Assembly: GCA_938010435.1 (NCBI GenBank)
Contig: CALLUS010000008.1
Span: 124,001 to 188,000 of the forward strand
Origin: an uncultured Rhizobiaceae group bacterium
GTDB taxonomy: Bacteria; Pseudomonadota; Alphaproteobacteria; Rhizobiales; Rhizobiaceae
Reading direction: 5' to 3'
Length of the DNA stretch: 64,000 bases
Shown here: positions 54,890 to 63,468 of the stretch, in pieces
How the letters are laid out: every line of letters starts with the position of its first letter
Position numbering within the stretch: position 1 is the stretch's first letter
Notes under the pieces: model-generated
Seen by the model: only the letters and a program-made list of their open reading frames with translations
The model's database searches: none
What the model was told of the DNA's origin: nothing
Made by a program: the position numbers and the translations under genes

Positions 54890-55790
54890 GTTGACTGTCT
54901 TTGAAGGTCTCTCCGCATTTCCCGTAACGCCGTCGAACTCCGATGGTATGGTTGACTGCGATCATTTTGGTCGACTGGTGAATCATCTCAATCGCGATGG
55001 GGTTTCATCCATCGGCGTGTTGGGGTCGACAGGTGGTTATATGTATTTGACCACAGAAGAACGCAGCCGTGCCATTCACACTGCGGTAGATGCTGCTGGT
55101 ACAATGCCAGTGCTTGCTGGAATAGGTGCTTTGCGTACCAATGACGTTATCACCAATGTTAAAAATGCTGAAAAAGCTGGAGCGCAAGGTCTGTTACTAG
55201 CGCCCGTTTCATATCTTCCACTCACAGAGGCCGATGTGGATTCGCTGGTGCAAGATGTTGTCAACGCGACCGATCTTCCTATTTGCTTTTACAACAACCC
55301 GGGCACGACCAAATTCAATCTCGACGAAAACCAACTGGTGCGACTGGCGAATGCTGGCACAATCGATGCAGTGAAGAACCCACCCGCGCCGGAAGGTGAT
55401 TTCGTTGGTCAGATTGACCGACTTCGTGCGACGGTGCCAAACGATTTTTGTCTCGGGTATTCCGGTGATGCGTCAATTGCTGGCGCGTTGGAAGCGGGAG
55501 CAGACGCTTGGTATTCCGTTCTTGCGGGCACATTGCCAGATATTGCCATTGAACTTTGGAACGCTCGAAACGACGTCAATCAACTCAAAGCGATCAATGA
55601 ACGCCTCGCGCCCATGTGGAAACTTTTCGACGAATACGGAAGCATTCGCATTATTCACGAGATCGCCGATATGGTTGGTCTGGGAAACGTCAAACTTCCG
55701 TCGCCACTCCTCCCGCTCGGCACCGCTACGCGCCAAAACATCGAACAAGCTTTGAACTCTATCGAGGCCATAGAAGATCAATTTGTATGA
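54879..55790 (+). CDS. DapA-superfamily lyase/aldolase of unknown substrate
   Basis: A 303-residue (beta/alpha)8 protein of the DHDPS/NAL superfamily. The Schiff-base lysine is in IDAVKNPPAPEG and the catalytic Tyr in CFYNNPGTTKFNL. Two features argue against true DapA: the motif usually GTTGE reads GSTGG, and the Arg that follows the Tyr in DapA (YNVPxRT) is Thr here. Thus it probably joins or splits a 2-oxo acid such as pyruvate with another partner. GTG 54879 overlaps hydA; TTG 54891 is the alternative start. It is followed by ABC importer genes with a four-base overlap. Confidence 0.85.
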   Translation: MGFELTVFEGLSAFPVTPSNSDGMVDCDHFGRLVNHLNRDGVSSIGVLGSTGGYMYLTTEERSRAIHTAVDAAGTMPVLAGIGALRTNDVITNVKNAEKAGAQGLLLAPVSYLPLTEADVDSLVQDVVNATDLPICFYNNPGTTKFNLDENQLVRLANAGTIDAVKNPPAPEGDFVGQIDRLRATVPNDFCLGYSGDASIAGALEAGADAWYSVLAGTLPDIAIELWNARNDVNQLKAINERLAPMWKLFDEYGSIRIIHEIADMVGLGNVKLPSPLLPLGTATRQNIEQALNSIEAIEDQFV

Positions 55791-56563
55791 CAGTCGTATC
55801 CGCATCCAACCTCTCCCTCACTTTTGAGACCAACGATGGGCCCGTCCATGCGTTGAAGGACGTTAGTCTTGATGTACAGAAGGGGGATTTTGTTTCTTTC
55901 ATCGGACCGTCAGGTTGCGGGAAGACGACCTTTTTGCGCGTGATTGCTGATTTGGAAAAGCCAACGGGCGGCAGCATTTCCGTTAATGGGATGACGCCTG
56001 AACAAGCCAGACAAGCCCGTGCTTATGGCTATGTGTTTCAGGCAGCATCCCTTTTGCCTTGGCGCACAATTGAGAAAAATATCGGCGTGCCGTTGGAAAT
56101 CATGGGGCTTTCAAAAGCCGATCAACGCAAACGCATTGATGATGTTTTGTCCCTCGTCGATCTTGCGAACTTTGGTAAGAAATATCCGTGGCAATTGTCA
56201 GGCGGCATGCAGCAACGCGCTTCCATTGCCCGCGCCCTCGCTTTTGATGCTGATCTATTACTCATGGATGAGCCTTTTGGTGCGTTAGACGAAATCGTGC
56301 GCGACCACTTGAACGAACAATTGCTGAAACTTTGGGACGCGACAAACAAGACAATTTGTTTTGTTACCCATTCCATTCCAGAGGCGGTATATTTATCGAC
56401 AAAGATCGTTGTTATGTCCCCTCGCCCAGGACAGATTTACGATGTGATCGACAGCACGTTGCCAAGGGAGCGCCCTCTCGACATTCGCGAAAGCCAGGAG
56501 TTCCTAGACATCGCCGCCCGTGTGCGCGACGGGTTAAAAGCAGGGCATTCTTACGATGAGTAA
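55787..56563 (+). CDS. ABC importer ATPase (NMT1/THI5-type system)
   Basis: A 258-residue ATPase of the nitrate/sulfonate/pyrimidine importer group. Walker A is FIGPSGCGKTTFLRVIADLEKPTGG, Q-loop GYVFQAASLLPWRTIEKN, signature QLSGGMQQRASIARALAF, Walker B LLLMDEPFGALDEI and H-loop FVTHSIPEAVYLS. It overlaps the DapA-like gene by four bases (ATGA) and the next permease by eight. Its partner binding protein suggests a pyrimidine-like substrate. Confidence 0.92.
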   Translation: MTVVSASNLSLTFETNDGPVHALKDVSLDVQKGDFVSFIGPSGCGKTTFLRVIADLEKPTGGSISVNGMTPEQARQARAYGYVFQAASLLPWRTIEKNIGVPLEIMGLSKADQRKRIDDVLSLVDLANFGKKYPWQLSGGMQQRASIARALAFDADLLLMDEPFGALDEIVRDHLNEQLLKLWDATNKTICFVTHSIPEAVYLSTKIVVMSPRPGQIYDVIDSTLPRERPLDIRESQEFLDIAARVRDGLKAGHSYDE

Positions 56564-57458
56564 GCCCAGCAAAACCATTCCTGTTCTCACAATCATCGCG
56601 ATCATTATCGCGATTTGGTATATCTGTGTGGTCTGGATGAATGCGCCGTTTGTTTATGATCAGGCGGAGCGCGCCAAGGTTGAACCGCCTGCATTTTCTG
56701 AACTTGTTTCCATCACCATGTCGCAAGAGCGGCCCGTGCTTCCAGCGCCCCATCAGGTGGCGCAAGAGCTTTGGAAGACGACAGGGGCAATGGCATTAAA
56801 GGGGCGACCGTTTTCAAAACGCTCTCTTATCTATCATACATGGATTACGCTTTCAGCGACACTGCTTGGCTTCCTCATTGGTACTGCACTTGGCATCGCG
56901 CTTGCCGTGGGTATTGTGCACAACCGTGCGATGGATAAATCGGTCATGCCTTGGGTGATCACATCACAAACCATTCCCATTCTTGCCATCGCACCAATGA
57001 TCATTGTTGTGCTGAATGCAGCTGGTATTTCGGGCCTGTTGCCCAAAGCGTTGATCTCCACTTATCTTTCATTCTTCCCTGTCGTCGTTGGCATGGTGAA
57101 AGGCTTGCGGTCACCTGACGCAGCACAACTTGATCTCATGCACACGTACAATGCCTCAACCGCGCAAACGTTCTGGAAACTACGTTGGCCTTCTTCCATG
57201 CCGTATTTGTTCACCTCACTAAAAATCGCCGTGGCGATTTCACTTGTTGGCGCCATTGTGGGTGAAATGCCAACGGGCGCTGTGGCAGGGCTTGGGGCAC
57301 GGTTGCTTGCTGGCTCTTACTACGGGCAGACCATCCAAATTTGGTCGGCACTCTTTATGGCCGCAACGCTTGCTGCGGTCCTTGTGATGTTGGTGGGTTG
57401 GGCACATTCTTATGTGCTGCGGCGGATGGGAGAGAAGCCAGAAGGAGTCGCCGCATGA
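56556..57458 (+). CDS. ABC importer permease 1
   Basis: A 300-residue permease with six or seven helices. An N-terminal helix (IPVLTIIAIIIAIWYICVVWM) precedes a periplasmic stretch, then the BPD-type permease core with WITLSATLLGFLIGTALGIALAVGIVHN and the ATPase-contact loop RSPDAAQLDLMHTYNASTAQTFWKLRWPSSMPYLFTSLK. It overlaps both neighbours, so the subunits are translated together. Confidence 0.9.
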   Translation: MSKPSKTIPVLTIIAIIIAIWYICVVWMNAPFVYDQAERAKVEPPAFSELVSITMSQERPVLPAPHQVAQELWKTTGAMALKGRPFSKRSLIYHTWITLSATLLGFLIGTALGIALAVGIVHNRAMDKSVMPWVITSQTIPILAIAPMIIVVLNAAGISGLLPKALISTYLSFFPVVVGMVKGLRSPDAAQLDLMHTYNASTAQTFWKLRWPSSMPYLFTSLKIAVAISLVGAIVGEMPTGAVAGLGARLLAGSYYGQTIQIWSALFMAATLAAVLVMLVGWAHSYVLRRMGEKPEGVAA

Positions 57459-58321
57459 CCCTCGTGATAGCAGCCCTCTTATTCTGGCTCGCCATGTGGT
57501 GGGCGAACCAACGTCTTGTTGCGGTTAAAACAGGTTTGAACCTTAGTCTTGCCCGCACCATCAATCTTATCGTGCCCATTATTTTCGGTGTTACCTTGTT
57601 TGTAATGTGGGAGCTTATTGTGCGCGGGTTGGAAGTGCCATTTGTTTTGTTGCCACCACCATCCATGATTGGCGCGCGTATAGCTTCGTCTCTTCCAACA
57701 TTATGGGCCGACTTTCAGCAAACGTTTTTGAAGTCAGTTATTTCAGGTTACATTTTGGGATGTGGTTCTGGATTTGTTGTTGCTTTGCTCATTGATCGGT
57801 CCCCATTTTTGCAACGCGGATTGTTGCCTATTGGAAACTTCGTATCTGCCCTGCCCATCGTTGGCGTCGCGCCTATTATGGTGATGTGGTTCGGGTTTGA
57901 CTGGCAATCGAAAGCCGCAGTGGTTGTCATCATGACCTTCTTCCCCATGTTGGTGAATACGGTGCAAGGTCTCGCCGCTGCCAGCCACATGGAGCGAGAT
58001 TTGATGAACACCTATGCCGCATCTTGGTGGCAAACACTCACCAAATTGCGCCTGCCAGCGGCAGCGCCTTTTATTTTCAATGCATTGAAAATCAATTCCA
58101 CCCTTGCGCTCATTGGTGCAATCGTGGCTGAATTCTTTGGAACACCCATTGTCGGTATGGGCTTTCGCATTTCTACTGAAGTGGGACGGATGAATGTCGA
58201 CATGGTGTGGGCCGAGATCACGGTGGCGGCACTTGCCGGTTCCGCTTTTTACGGAACGGTCGCACTGATCGAACGTGCCGTTACATTCTGGCATCCATCA
58301 ATCCGGGCAAGTCGCAATTGA
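57455..58321 (+). CDS. ABC importer permease 2
   Basis: A 288-residue second permease that should pair with the preceding one. ATG 57455 overlaps the previous stop by four bases; the upstream frame to 57341 lies inside permease 1. TFLKSVISGYILGCGSGFVVALLID, SALPIVGVAPIMVMWFGFDWQSKAAVVVIMTFFPMLVNTVQGL and the ATPase-contact segment RDLMNTYAASWWQTLTKLRLPAAAPFIFNALKI show the BPD family. A heterodimeric permease fits NMT1/THI5-type importers. Confidence 0.9.
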   Translation: MTLVIAALLFWLAMWWANQRLVAVKTGLNLSLARTINLIVPIIFGVTLFVMWELIVRGLEVPFVLLPPPSMIGARIASSLPTLWADFQQTFLKSVISGYILGCGSGFVVALLIDRSPFLQRGLLPIGNFVSALPIVGVAPIMVMWFGFDWQSKAAVVVIMTFFPMLVNTVQGLAAASHMERDLMNTYAASWWQTLTKLRLPAAAPFIFNALKINSTLALIGAIVAEFFGTPIVGMGFRISTEVGRMNVDMVWAEITVAALAGSAFYGTVALIERAVTFWHPSIRASRN

Positions 58322-58348
58322 CGCCTGATATAACAGGGAGACTACAAC

Positions 58349-59338
58349 ATGAAAAAACTTACCCTTCTCTTAGCAGCATCAGCGCTGTCCATGTCGGCCA
58401 TGGCTGCACAAGCTGCGGACAAAGTGACATTGCAACTTAAGTGGGTCACGCAAGCACAATTTGCAGGTTACTACGTGGCAAAAGACAAAGGCTTCTACAA
58501 AGAGGAAGACTTGGACGTTGAAATCAAACCCGGCGGTCCGGACATTGCACCAGCACAAGTTTTGGCTGGTGGCGGTGCGGATGTTGTTCTTGATTGGATG
58601 CCATCTGCTTTGGCCACACGTGAAAAAGGTGTGCCATTGGTCAATATCGCACAACCGTTCAAATCATCAGGTATGATGCTGACATGCCGCAAAGATTCCG
58701 GCATCAAAACTTCTGCTGATTTTGCAGACAAAACTCTAGGCGTTTGGTTCTTTGGTAACGAATATCCATTCTTGTCTTGGATGAGCAAACTAGGCATTAA
58801 AACCGATGGTTCCGCTGGTGGCGTGAAGGTTTTAAAACAGGGCTTCAATGTCGACCCTATCCTGCAAAAGCAAGCGGCATGTGTTTCAACTATGACGTAT
58901 AATGAGTACTGGCAGATCATTGATGCTGGTCTTTCCGCTGACGACCTTATCACTTTCAAATATGAAGATGAAGGTGTCGCCACTTTGGAAGATGGTATCT
59001 ACGTCATGGAAGACAAGCTGAAAGACGCCGCTTTCAAAGACAAGATGGTTCGTTTCGTTCGCGCTTCTATGAAGGGCTGGAAATACGCTGAAGCCAACAC
59101 GGATGAAGCCGCCGATATCGTGCTCGAAAACGATGCTTCCGGTGCACAAACCGAAAAGCACCAAAAGCGTATGATGGGTGAGATTGCAAAACTCACTGCC
59201 GGTTCAAACGGCGCCCTAGATAAAGCCGATTATGAGCGCACTGTAGCCACGTTGCTTGGCGCCGGTTCCGATCCCGTGATCACCAAGAAGCCTGAAGGTG
59301 CTTGGACTTCTGAAATCACGGATGCTGCCTTGAAATAG
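58349..59338 (+). CDS. NMT1/THI5-like periplasmic binding protein
   Basis: A 329-residue solute-binding protein. The signal peptide is KLTLLLAASALSMSAMAAQA, cleaved before ADKVTLQLKWVTQAQFAGYYVAKDKGFYKEEDLDVEIKPGGPDI, the classic NMT1/THI5 start shared by thiamine-pyrimidine and related binding proteins. WFFGNEYPFLSWMSKLGIK and the middle QAACVSTMTYNEYWQI help form the pocket. Ending the catabolic operon, it likely delivers uracil, thymine, dihydropyrimidines or a hydantoin. A terminator follows. Confidence 0.9.
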   Translation: MKKLTLLLAASALSMSAMAAQAADKVTLQLKWVTQAQFAGYYVAKDKGFYKEEDLDVEIKPGGPDIAPAQVLAGGGADVVLDWMPSALATREKGVPLVNIAQPFKSSGMMLTCRKDSGIKTSADFADKTLGVWFFGNEYPFLSWMSKLGIKTDGSAGGVKVLKQGFNVDPILQKQAACVSTMTYNEYWQIIDAGLSADDLITFKYEDEGVATLEDGIYVMEDKLKDAAFKDKMVRFVRASMKGWKYAEANTDEAADIVLENDASGAQTEKHQKRMMGEIAKLTAGSNGALDKADYERTVATLLGAGSDPVITKKPEGAWTSEITDAALK

Positions 59339-59361
59339 GTTCACATCATATTGAAATTTTG

Positions 59362-59399
59362 AGGGGCTGTCGTGATTTTCATGGCGGCCCCTTTCTTTT
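59362..59399 (+). terminator. Terminator of the pyrimidine catabolic operon
   Basis: AGGGGCTGTC pairs with GGCGGCCCCT (two G-U pairs) and is followed by TTCTTTT. It begins 24 bp after the binding-protein stop and separates this operon from maeB. Confidence 0.75.
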
Positions 59400-59492
59400 A
59401 GTGTTTGGTTTTTTCAAGGGGCGCTTGCAAAGCCTGACGGCTGTGGCATTGTCCCTTCTTCATTAGAATTCGAAACCGCAATAGAGCCCTTC

Positions 59493-61766
59493 ATGAGCAA
59501 TATCAAAGACACCCTCACGCCAGCATTGCGGTATCATCAGTTTCCTAAGCCCGGAAAACTTGAAATACGACCCACCAAACCATTGGCCAATCCACGTGAC
59601 TTGTCTTTAGCCTATTCGCCAGGGGTGGCGGAAGCCAGTATGTCCATTCATGCTGATCCAAATATGGCTTCCAATTATACCGCACGGGGAAATCTTGTTG
59701 CCGTGGTGACAAACGGTTCTGCTGCCCTTGGCCTCGGAAATATTGGCGCGCTTGCCTCAAAGCCGATCATGGAAGGTAAGGCCGTTCTATTCAAACAATT
59801 CGCGCATATCGATTGCTTTGACATTGAATTGAACGAAAGCGACCCGGTTAAACTTGCTGAGCACGTCATCGCACTTGAACCTACTTTCGGAGCGATTAAT
59901 CTGGAAGATATCAAAGCGCCCGATTGTTTCATTGTGGAAAAAATCTGCCGTGAGCGGATGAACATTCCAGTCTTTCACGACGATCAACATGGCACTGCAA
60001 TTGTTGTAGGCGCTGCGGCAAAAAATGCACTTCACCTGACCAAACGCGATTTCAAAGATATCAAAATCGTTTCTACCGGTGGTGGTGCGGCGGGGATTGC
60101 TTGTCTCAACATGCTTTTGAAACTTGGTGTTCAACGCGAGAATATCTGGTTGTGCGATATTGCCGGCCTTATTTATGAAGGTCGCACGGAAGACATGACG
60201 GATGAAAAAGCCGCCTTTGCGCAAAAGAGCGATCTGCGCACTTTGGATGATGTTATTGATAGTGCAGATTTGTTTCTTGGACTTTCTGGCCCGGGTGTGT
60301 TGACGCAAGATATGGTCAAACGCATGGCCAACGACCCGATCATCTTTGCGTTGGCCAATCCAGAACCAGAAATCATGCCGGAAGAAGTGTATGAAGTCGC
60401 CCCCAACGCCATTATGGCAACAGGCCGTTCCGATTATCCAAATCAGGTGAACAATGTTCTTTGTTTCCCTTTCATTTTCCGTGGTGCGCTTGATGTGGGT
60501 GCAACAGAAATTAATGACGAAATGCAGATCGCATGTGTTGAAGGCATTGCCGCATTGGCCCGCAAAACGTCTTCTGCGGAAACAGCCGAAGTCTATGGAG
60601 ACGAAGACCTACAATTCGGACCGGAATACCTTATTCCCAAACCGTTTGATGCGAGACTATTGGCGGTTGTGGCCGGTGCCGTTGCAAAAGCAGGCATGGA
60701 AACCAAAGTTGCTCAGCGTCCGTTGAAAGATTTCGATGCCTATATCGAAGGTTTGAATGCTACAGTCTATCGCTCTTCAATGATCATGCGTCCTGTCTTC
60801 GAGGTGGCCAAATCCCAATCCCGTCGTATCGTTTTTGCTGAAGGTGAAGATGAACGGGTGTTGCGGGCCGCAATGGCTATGTTGGAAGAAACAAACGACC
60901 AGCCGGTTCTCATCGGCCGACCTGAAGTCATTTTCCATCGTTGTAAAAAGTTTGGCATTTCCGAAGATCTGTCCAGCAAGTTTGATATTGTGAACCCTGA
61001 AAGTGACCATCGTTATCGCGAGTATTGGGAAACTTACCATAATGTGATGGCCCGGCAGGGTATCTCACCCACTTTGGCGCAAGCCGTTTTGCGCACGAAC
61101 ACAACTGTAATTGCTGCCGTGATGGTGCATCGTGGGGAAGCCGATAGTATGATTTGCGGTACGTTTGGCAATTACCTGTGGCACCTGAATTATGTGCAAC
61201 AAATGCTTGAGACACCCGAACTTGAGGCAACAGGTGCGCTATCACTCCTGATATTGGATTCAGGACCACTTTTCGTCGCAGATACTCATGTGAACCCCGA
61301 ACCCACAGCTGAAGAAATTGCACAAAGCGTGATCGGAACTGCACGTCACGTTCGTCGTTTTGGTATAGAACCCCAGGTCGCACTTTGTTCTAATTCACAG
61401 TTCGGCACGTTGAATACAGAATCTGCACGACGCATGAGAGAAGCCCTTGCAATTCTCGACCGTCAAAAACTAGATTTTATTTATGAAGGTGAAATGCCGG
61501 TTGATGCTGCACTTGATCCTGAAATTCGTGAACGTATGATGCCTAACAGCCGGATCAACGGACAAGCCAATGCATTTGTATTTTCGAACGCGGAAACAGC
61601 GGGCGGTGTCAAAAACTCATTAAAATCCGTCGCAGGCGGTATCGAAGTTGGGCCAATCTTGATGGGTATGGGCAATCGCAGCCACATCGTCACGCCTTCA
61701 ATCACCACACGCGGGTTGATCAATATGGCCGCTTTGGCAGGTACGCCCGTTCACACCTATGCTTGA
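59493..61766 (+). CDS. maeB: NADP-dependent malic enzyme with phosphotransacetylase-like domain
   Basis: A 757-residue two-domain protein. The malic enzyme half has LSLAYSPGVAEASMSIHADP, CFDIELNESDPVKLAEHV, VFHDDQHGTAIVVGAAAKNAL and the cofactor motif IVSTGGGAAGIACLNMLLKLG. The C-terminal half from about residue 430 (RRIVFAEGEDERVLRAAMAMLEE, LRTNTTVIAAVMVHRGEADSM) resembles phosphotransacetylase and regulates the enzyme, probably by acetyl-CoA, in related proteins. It converts malate to pyruvate with NADPH. Its 3' end overlaps the convergent metal permease gene by ten bases. Confidence 0.95.
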   Translation: MSNIKDTLTPALRYHQFPKPGKLEIRPTKPLANPRDLSLAYSPGVAEASMSIHADPNMASNYTARGNLVAVVTNGSAALGLGNIGALASKPIMEGKAVLFKQFAHIDCFDIELNESDPVKLAEHVIALEPTFGAINLEDIKAPDCFIVEKICRERMNIPVFHDDQHGTAIVVGAAAKNALHLTKRDFKDIKIVSTGGGAAGIACLNMLLKLGVQRENIWLCDIAGLIYEGRTEDMTDEKAAFAQKSDLRTLDDVIDSADLFLGLSGPGVLTQDMVKRMANDPIIFALANPEPEIMPEEVYEVAPNAIMATGRSDYPNQVNNVLCFPFIFRGALDVGATEINDEMQIACVEGIAALARKTSSAETAEVYGDEDLQFGPEYLIPKPFDARLLAVVAGAVAKAGMETKVAQRPLKDFDAYIEGLNATVYRSSMIMRPVFEVAKSQSRRIVFAEGEDERVLRAAMAMLEETNDQPVLIGRPEVIFHRCKKFGISEDLSSKFDIVNPESDHRYREYWETYHNVMARQGISPTLAQAVLRTNTTVIAAVMVHRGEADSMICGTFGNYLWHLNYVQQMLETPELEATGALSLLILDSGPLFVADTHVNPEPTAEEIAQSVIGTARHVRRFGIEPQVALCSNSQFGTLNTESARRMREALAILDRQKLDFIYEGEMPVDAALDPEIRERMMPNSRINGQANAFVFSNAETAGGVKNSLKSVAGGIEVGPILMGMGNRSHIVTPSITTRGLINMAALAGTPVHTYA

Positions 61767-62602
61767 GTAGATTCCGCCCGGTGAGCACGAACTAAGGTTA
61801 CGACAAAAACGATGAGGAAAATGATCGTCATAATCAAGACTATTGTCGGTGCGGGAGCGCTGTCGATGAACAAGCTTGCATAGACACCCAACAGCGATGA
61901 ACCAACAGCTATTGCGACAGCAGTTAAAAGCATAGGACCAAACTGGCGTGTGATGAGAAACGCAATCGCACCCGGTGCAATTAACATGGCAATCGCCAGA
62001 ATTATGCCCACCGCTTTAAGAGCGCCAACAATTGTCAGCGAGAGAATGCACAACAAACCATAGTGCAATATGCGAACAGACAGACCTGCCGTTTGCGCTT
62101 GGGTTGGATCAAATGCATGCATCATCAAATCCCGCCACTTAAGCGCAATCGCGACCGTTACAAAAATTGCAATTAATGCACTTTCGGCAATGTCCAAAAA
62201 TCCTATGCCCAACATGTCTCCGAACAATATGTGATCGAGATGAAGGTCAGTTTCGATCTTGGTGTAGAGGACTAGTCCGAAACCGAACATACCTGAAAAA
62301 ACAACACCCATGACGGTATCTTGTTTCACACGGCTGTTTTCATCGATGAAACCAGTGGCTAACGCGCAAACCATGCCTGCTACAAAGGCACCTACAGCCA
62401 ATGGAATAGCCGCTATATAAGCCAATACGATTCCCGGTAGTACAGCATGGGAAATCGCATCTCCCATCAGCGACCAGCCCTTCAATACCAAGAAACAAGA
62501 GAGCAGAGCAGCGGGAACCGCCACACAGACGGCAATTAGAAATGCGTTTTGAACGAATTCGAATTGCAGCGGAAAGAAAGCCTGATCCACGAATTCCATC
62601 AC
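61757..62602 (-). CDS. Metal ABC transporter permease (SitD/MntD-like)
   Basis: A 281-residue permease of the manganese/zinc/iron ABC-3 family with about eight helices. LLSCFLVLKGWSLMGDAISHAVLPGIVLAYIAAIPLAVGAFVAGMVCALATGFIDENSRVKQDTVMGVVFSGMFGFGLVLY is typical. It overlaps the upstream permease by four bases. Two different permeases with one ATPase is the SitBCD layout (Mn and Fe) more than ZnuBC, but metal choice cannot be proven here. Confidence 0.9.
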   Translation of the reverse strand: MMEFVDQAFFPLQFEFVQNAFLIAVCVAVPAALLSCFLVLKGWSLMGDAISHAVLPGIVLAYIAAIPLAVGAFVAGMVCALATGFIDENSRVKQDTVMGVVFSGMFGFGLVLYTKIETDLHLDHILFGDMLGIGFLDIAESALIAIFVTVAIALKWRDLMMHAFDPTQAQTAGLSVRILHYGLLCILSLTIVGALKAVGIILAIAMLIAPGAIAFLITRQFGPMLLTAVAIAVGSSLLGVYASLFIDSAPAPTIVLIMTIIFLIVFVVTLVRAHRAESTQA

Positions 62603-63468
62603 GCAATTTTTTCTTCATCTAAAATTGCATTTGCTGCACGACGACGCGCCGCAAAAATACCGTGAGTGGGTGCAAACAAAAACGCTATTAGAAAAACCAG
62701 TGTTTGCAAAACAACAATCACGCCGCCCGTTGCACCGTTTATGAAGTAACTGAAATAGGTTCCGAAAATTGCGGATAAAGCACCTATAAGAACTGCAATA
62801 ATTATAAGTTTGGGGAACCTATCCGTGAGAAGATAAGCCGTCGCACCGGGTGTCAGCACCATCGCGATCACCAAAAATGCGCCCACAGTTTGAAGTGCTG
62901 CCACTGTGGATGCGGCCAACATGGCAAAGAACACCACTTTTAAAAGCGTTGTGTTCAAACCGATTGTACGGGCGTGAGTTTCATCGAAAAACGTCACCAT
63001 GAAGTCTTTCCACTTCAAAGCTAACACAATCATCGTTACGCCGCCGATAGCTAAAAGCTGCCAAGTGTCTTCAGGGGTGATCGCCAGGATATTTCCATTG
63101 ATGATTGTTTGAATATTCACTGATGAAGGCCAGAGCGAAATCAAAAAGAGGCCAAGGCCAAAGAAGGATGTGAAAATAAGGCCGATAATCGTATCCACTT
63201 TCAAGCCGGTACGTTCAGTTAAAAACAACATGGTGCCCGCCGCCAAGCCACCTGAGATAAACGCTCCTAACGAAAACGGCAGACCTAATATGAGAGCACC
63301 TGCAACACCGGGCACAATGGCATGGGACAGAGCATCACCAATGAGAGACCACCCTTTCAACATCAAATAGCACGAGAGAAATGCACATACAGAAGCCACC
63401 AATGCCGACACCAAAATCGCATTGGTCATATAACTGTATTGCAAAGGTTCCAGCAGCGTTTCAATCAT
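62599..63468 (-). CDS. Metal ABC transporter permease (SitC/MntC-like)
   Basis: A 289-residue paralogue of the next permease. It has the same start of core, [79 protein letters not shown], and ends in [19 protein letters not shown] and a charged tail. It overlaps the ATPase gene by four bases, so translation of the three subunits is coupled. Confidence 0.9.
   Translation of the reverse strand: MIETLLEPLQYSYMTNAILVSALVASVCAFLSCYLMLKGWSLIGDALSHAIVPGVAGALILGLPFSLGAFISGGLAAGTMLFLTERTGLKVDTIIGLIFTSFFGLGLFLISLWPSSVNIQTIINGNILAITPEDTWQLLAIGGVTMIVLALKWKDFMVTFFDETHARTIGLNTTLLKVVFFAMLAASTVAALQTVGAFLVIAMVLTPGATAYLLTDRFPKLIIIAVLIGALSAIFGTYFSYFINGATGGVIVVLQTLVFLIAFLFAPTHGIFAARRRAANAILDEEKIA

Noticed and set aside
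54879-55790. Annotation as dapA (lysine synthesis)
   Set aside because: Key DapA residues in the GTTGE and YNxPxRT motifs are replaced and the context is pyrimidine catabolism.
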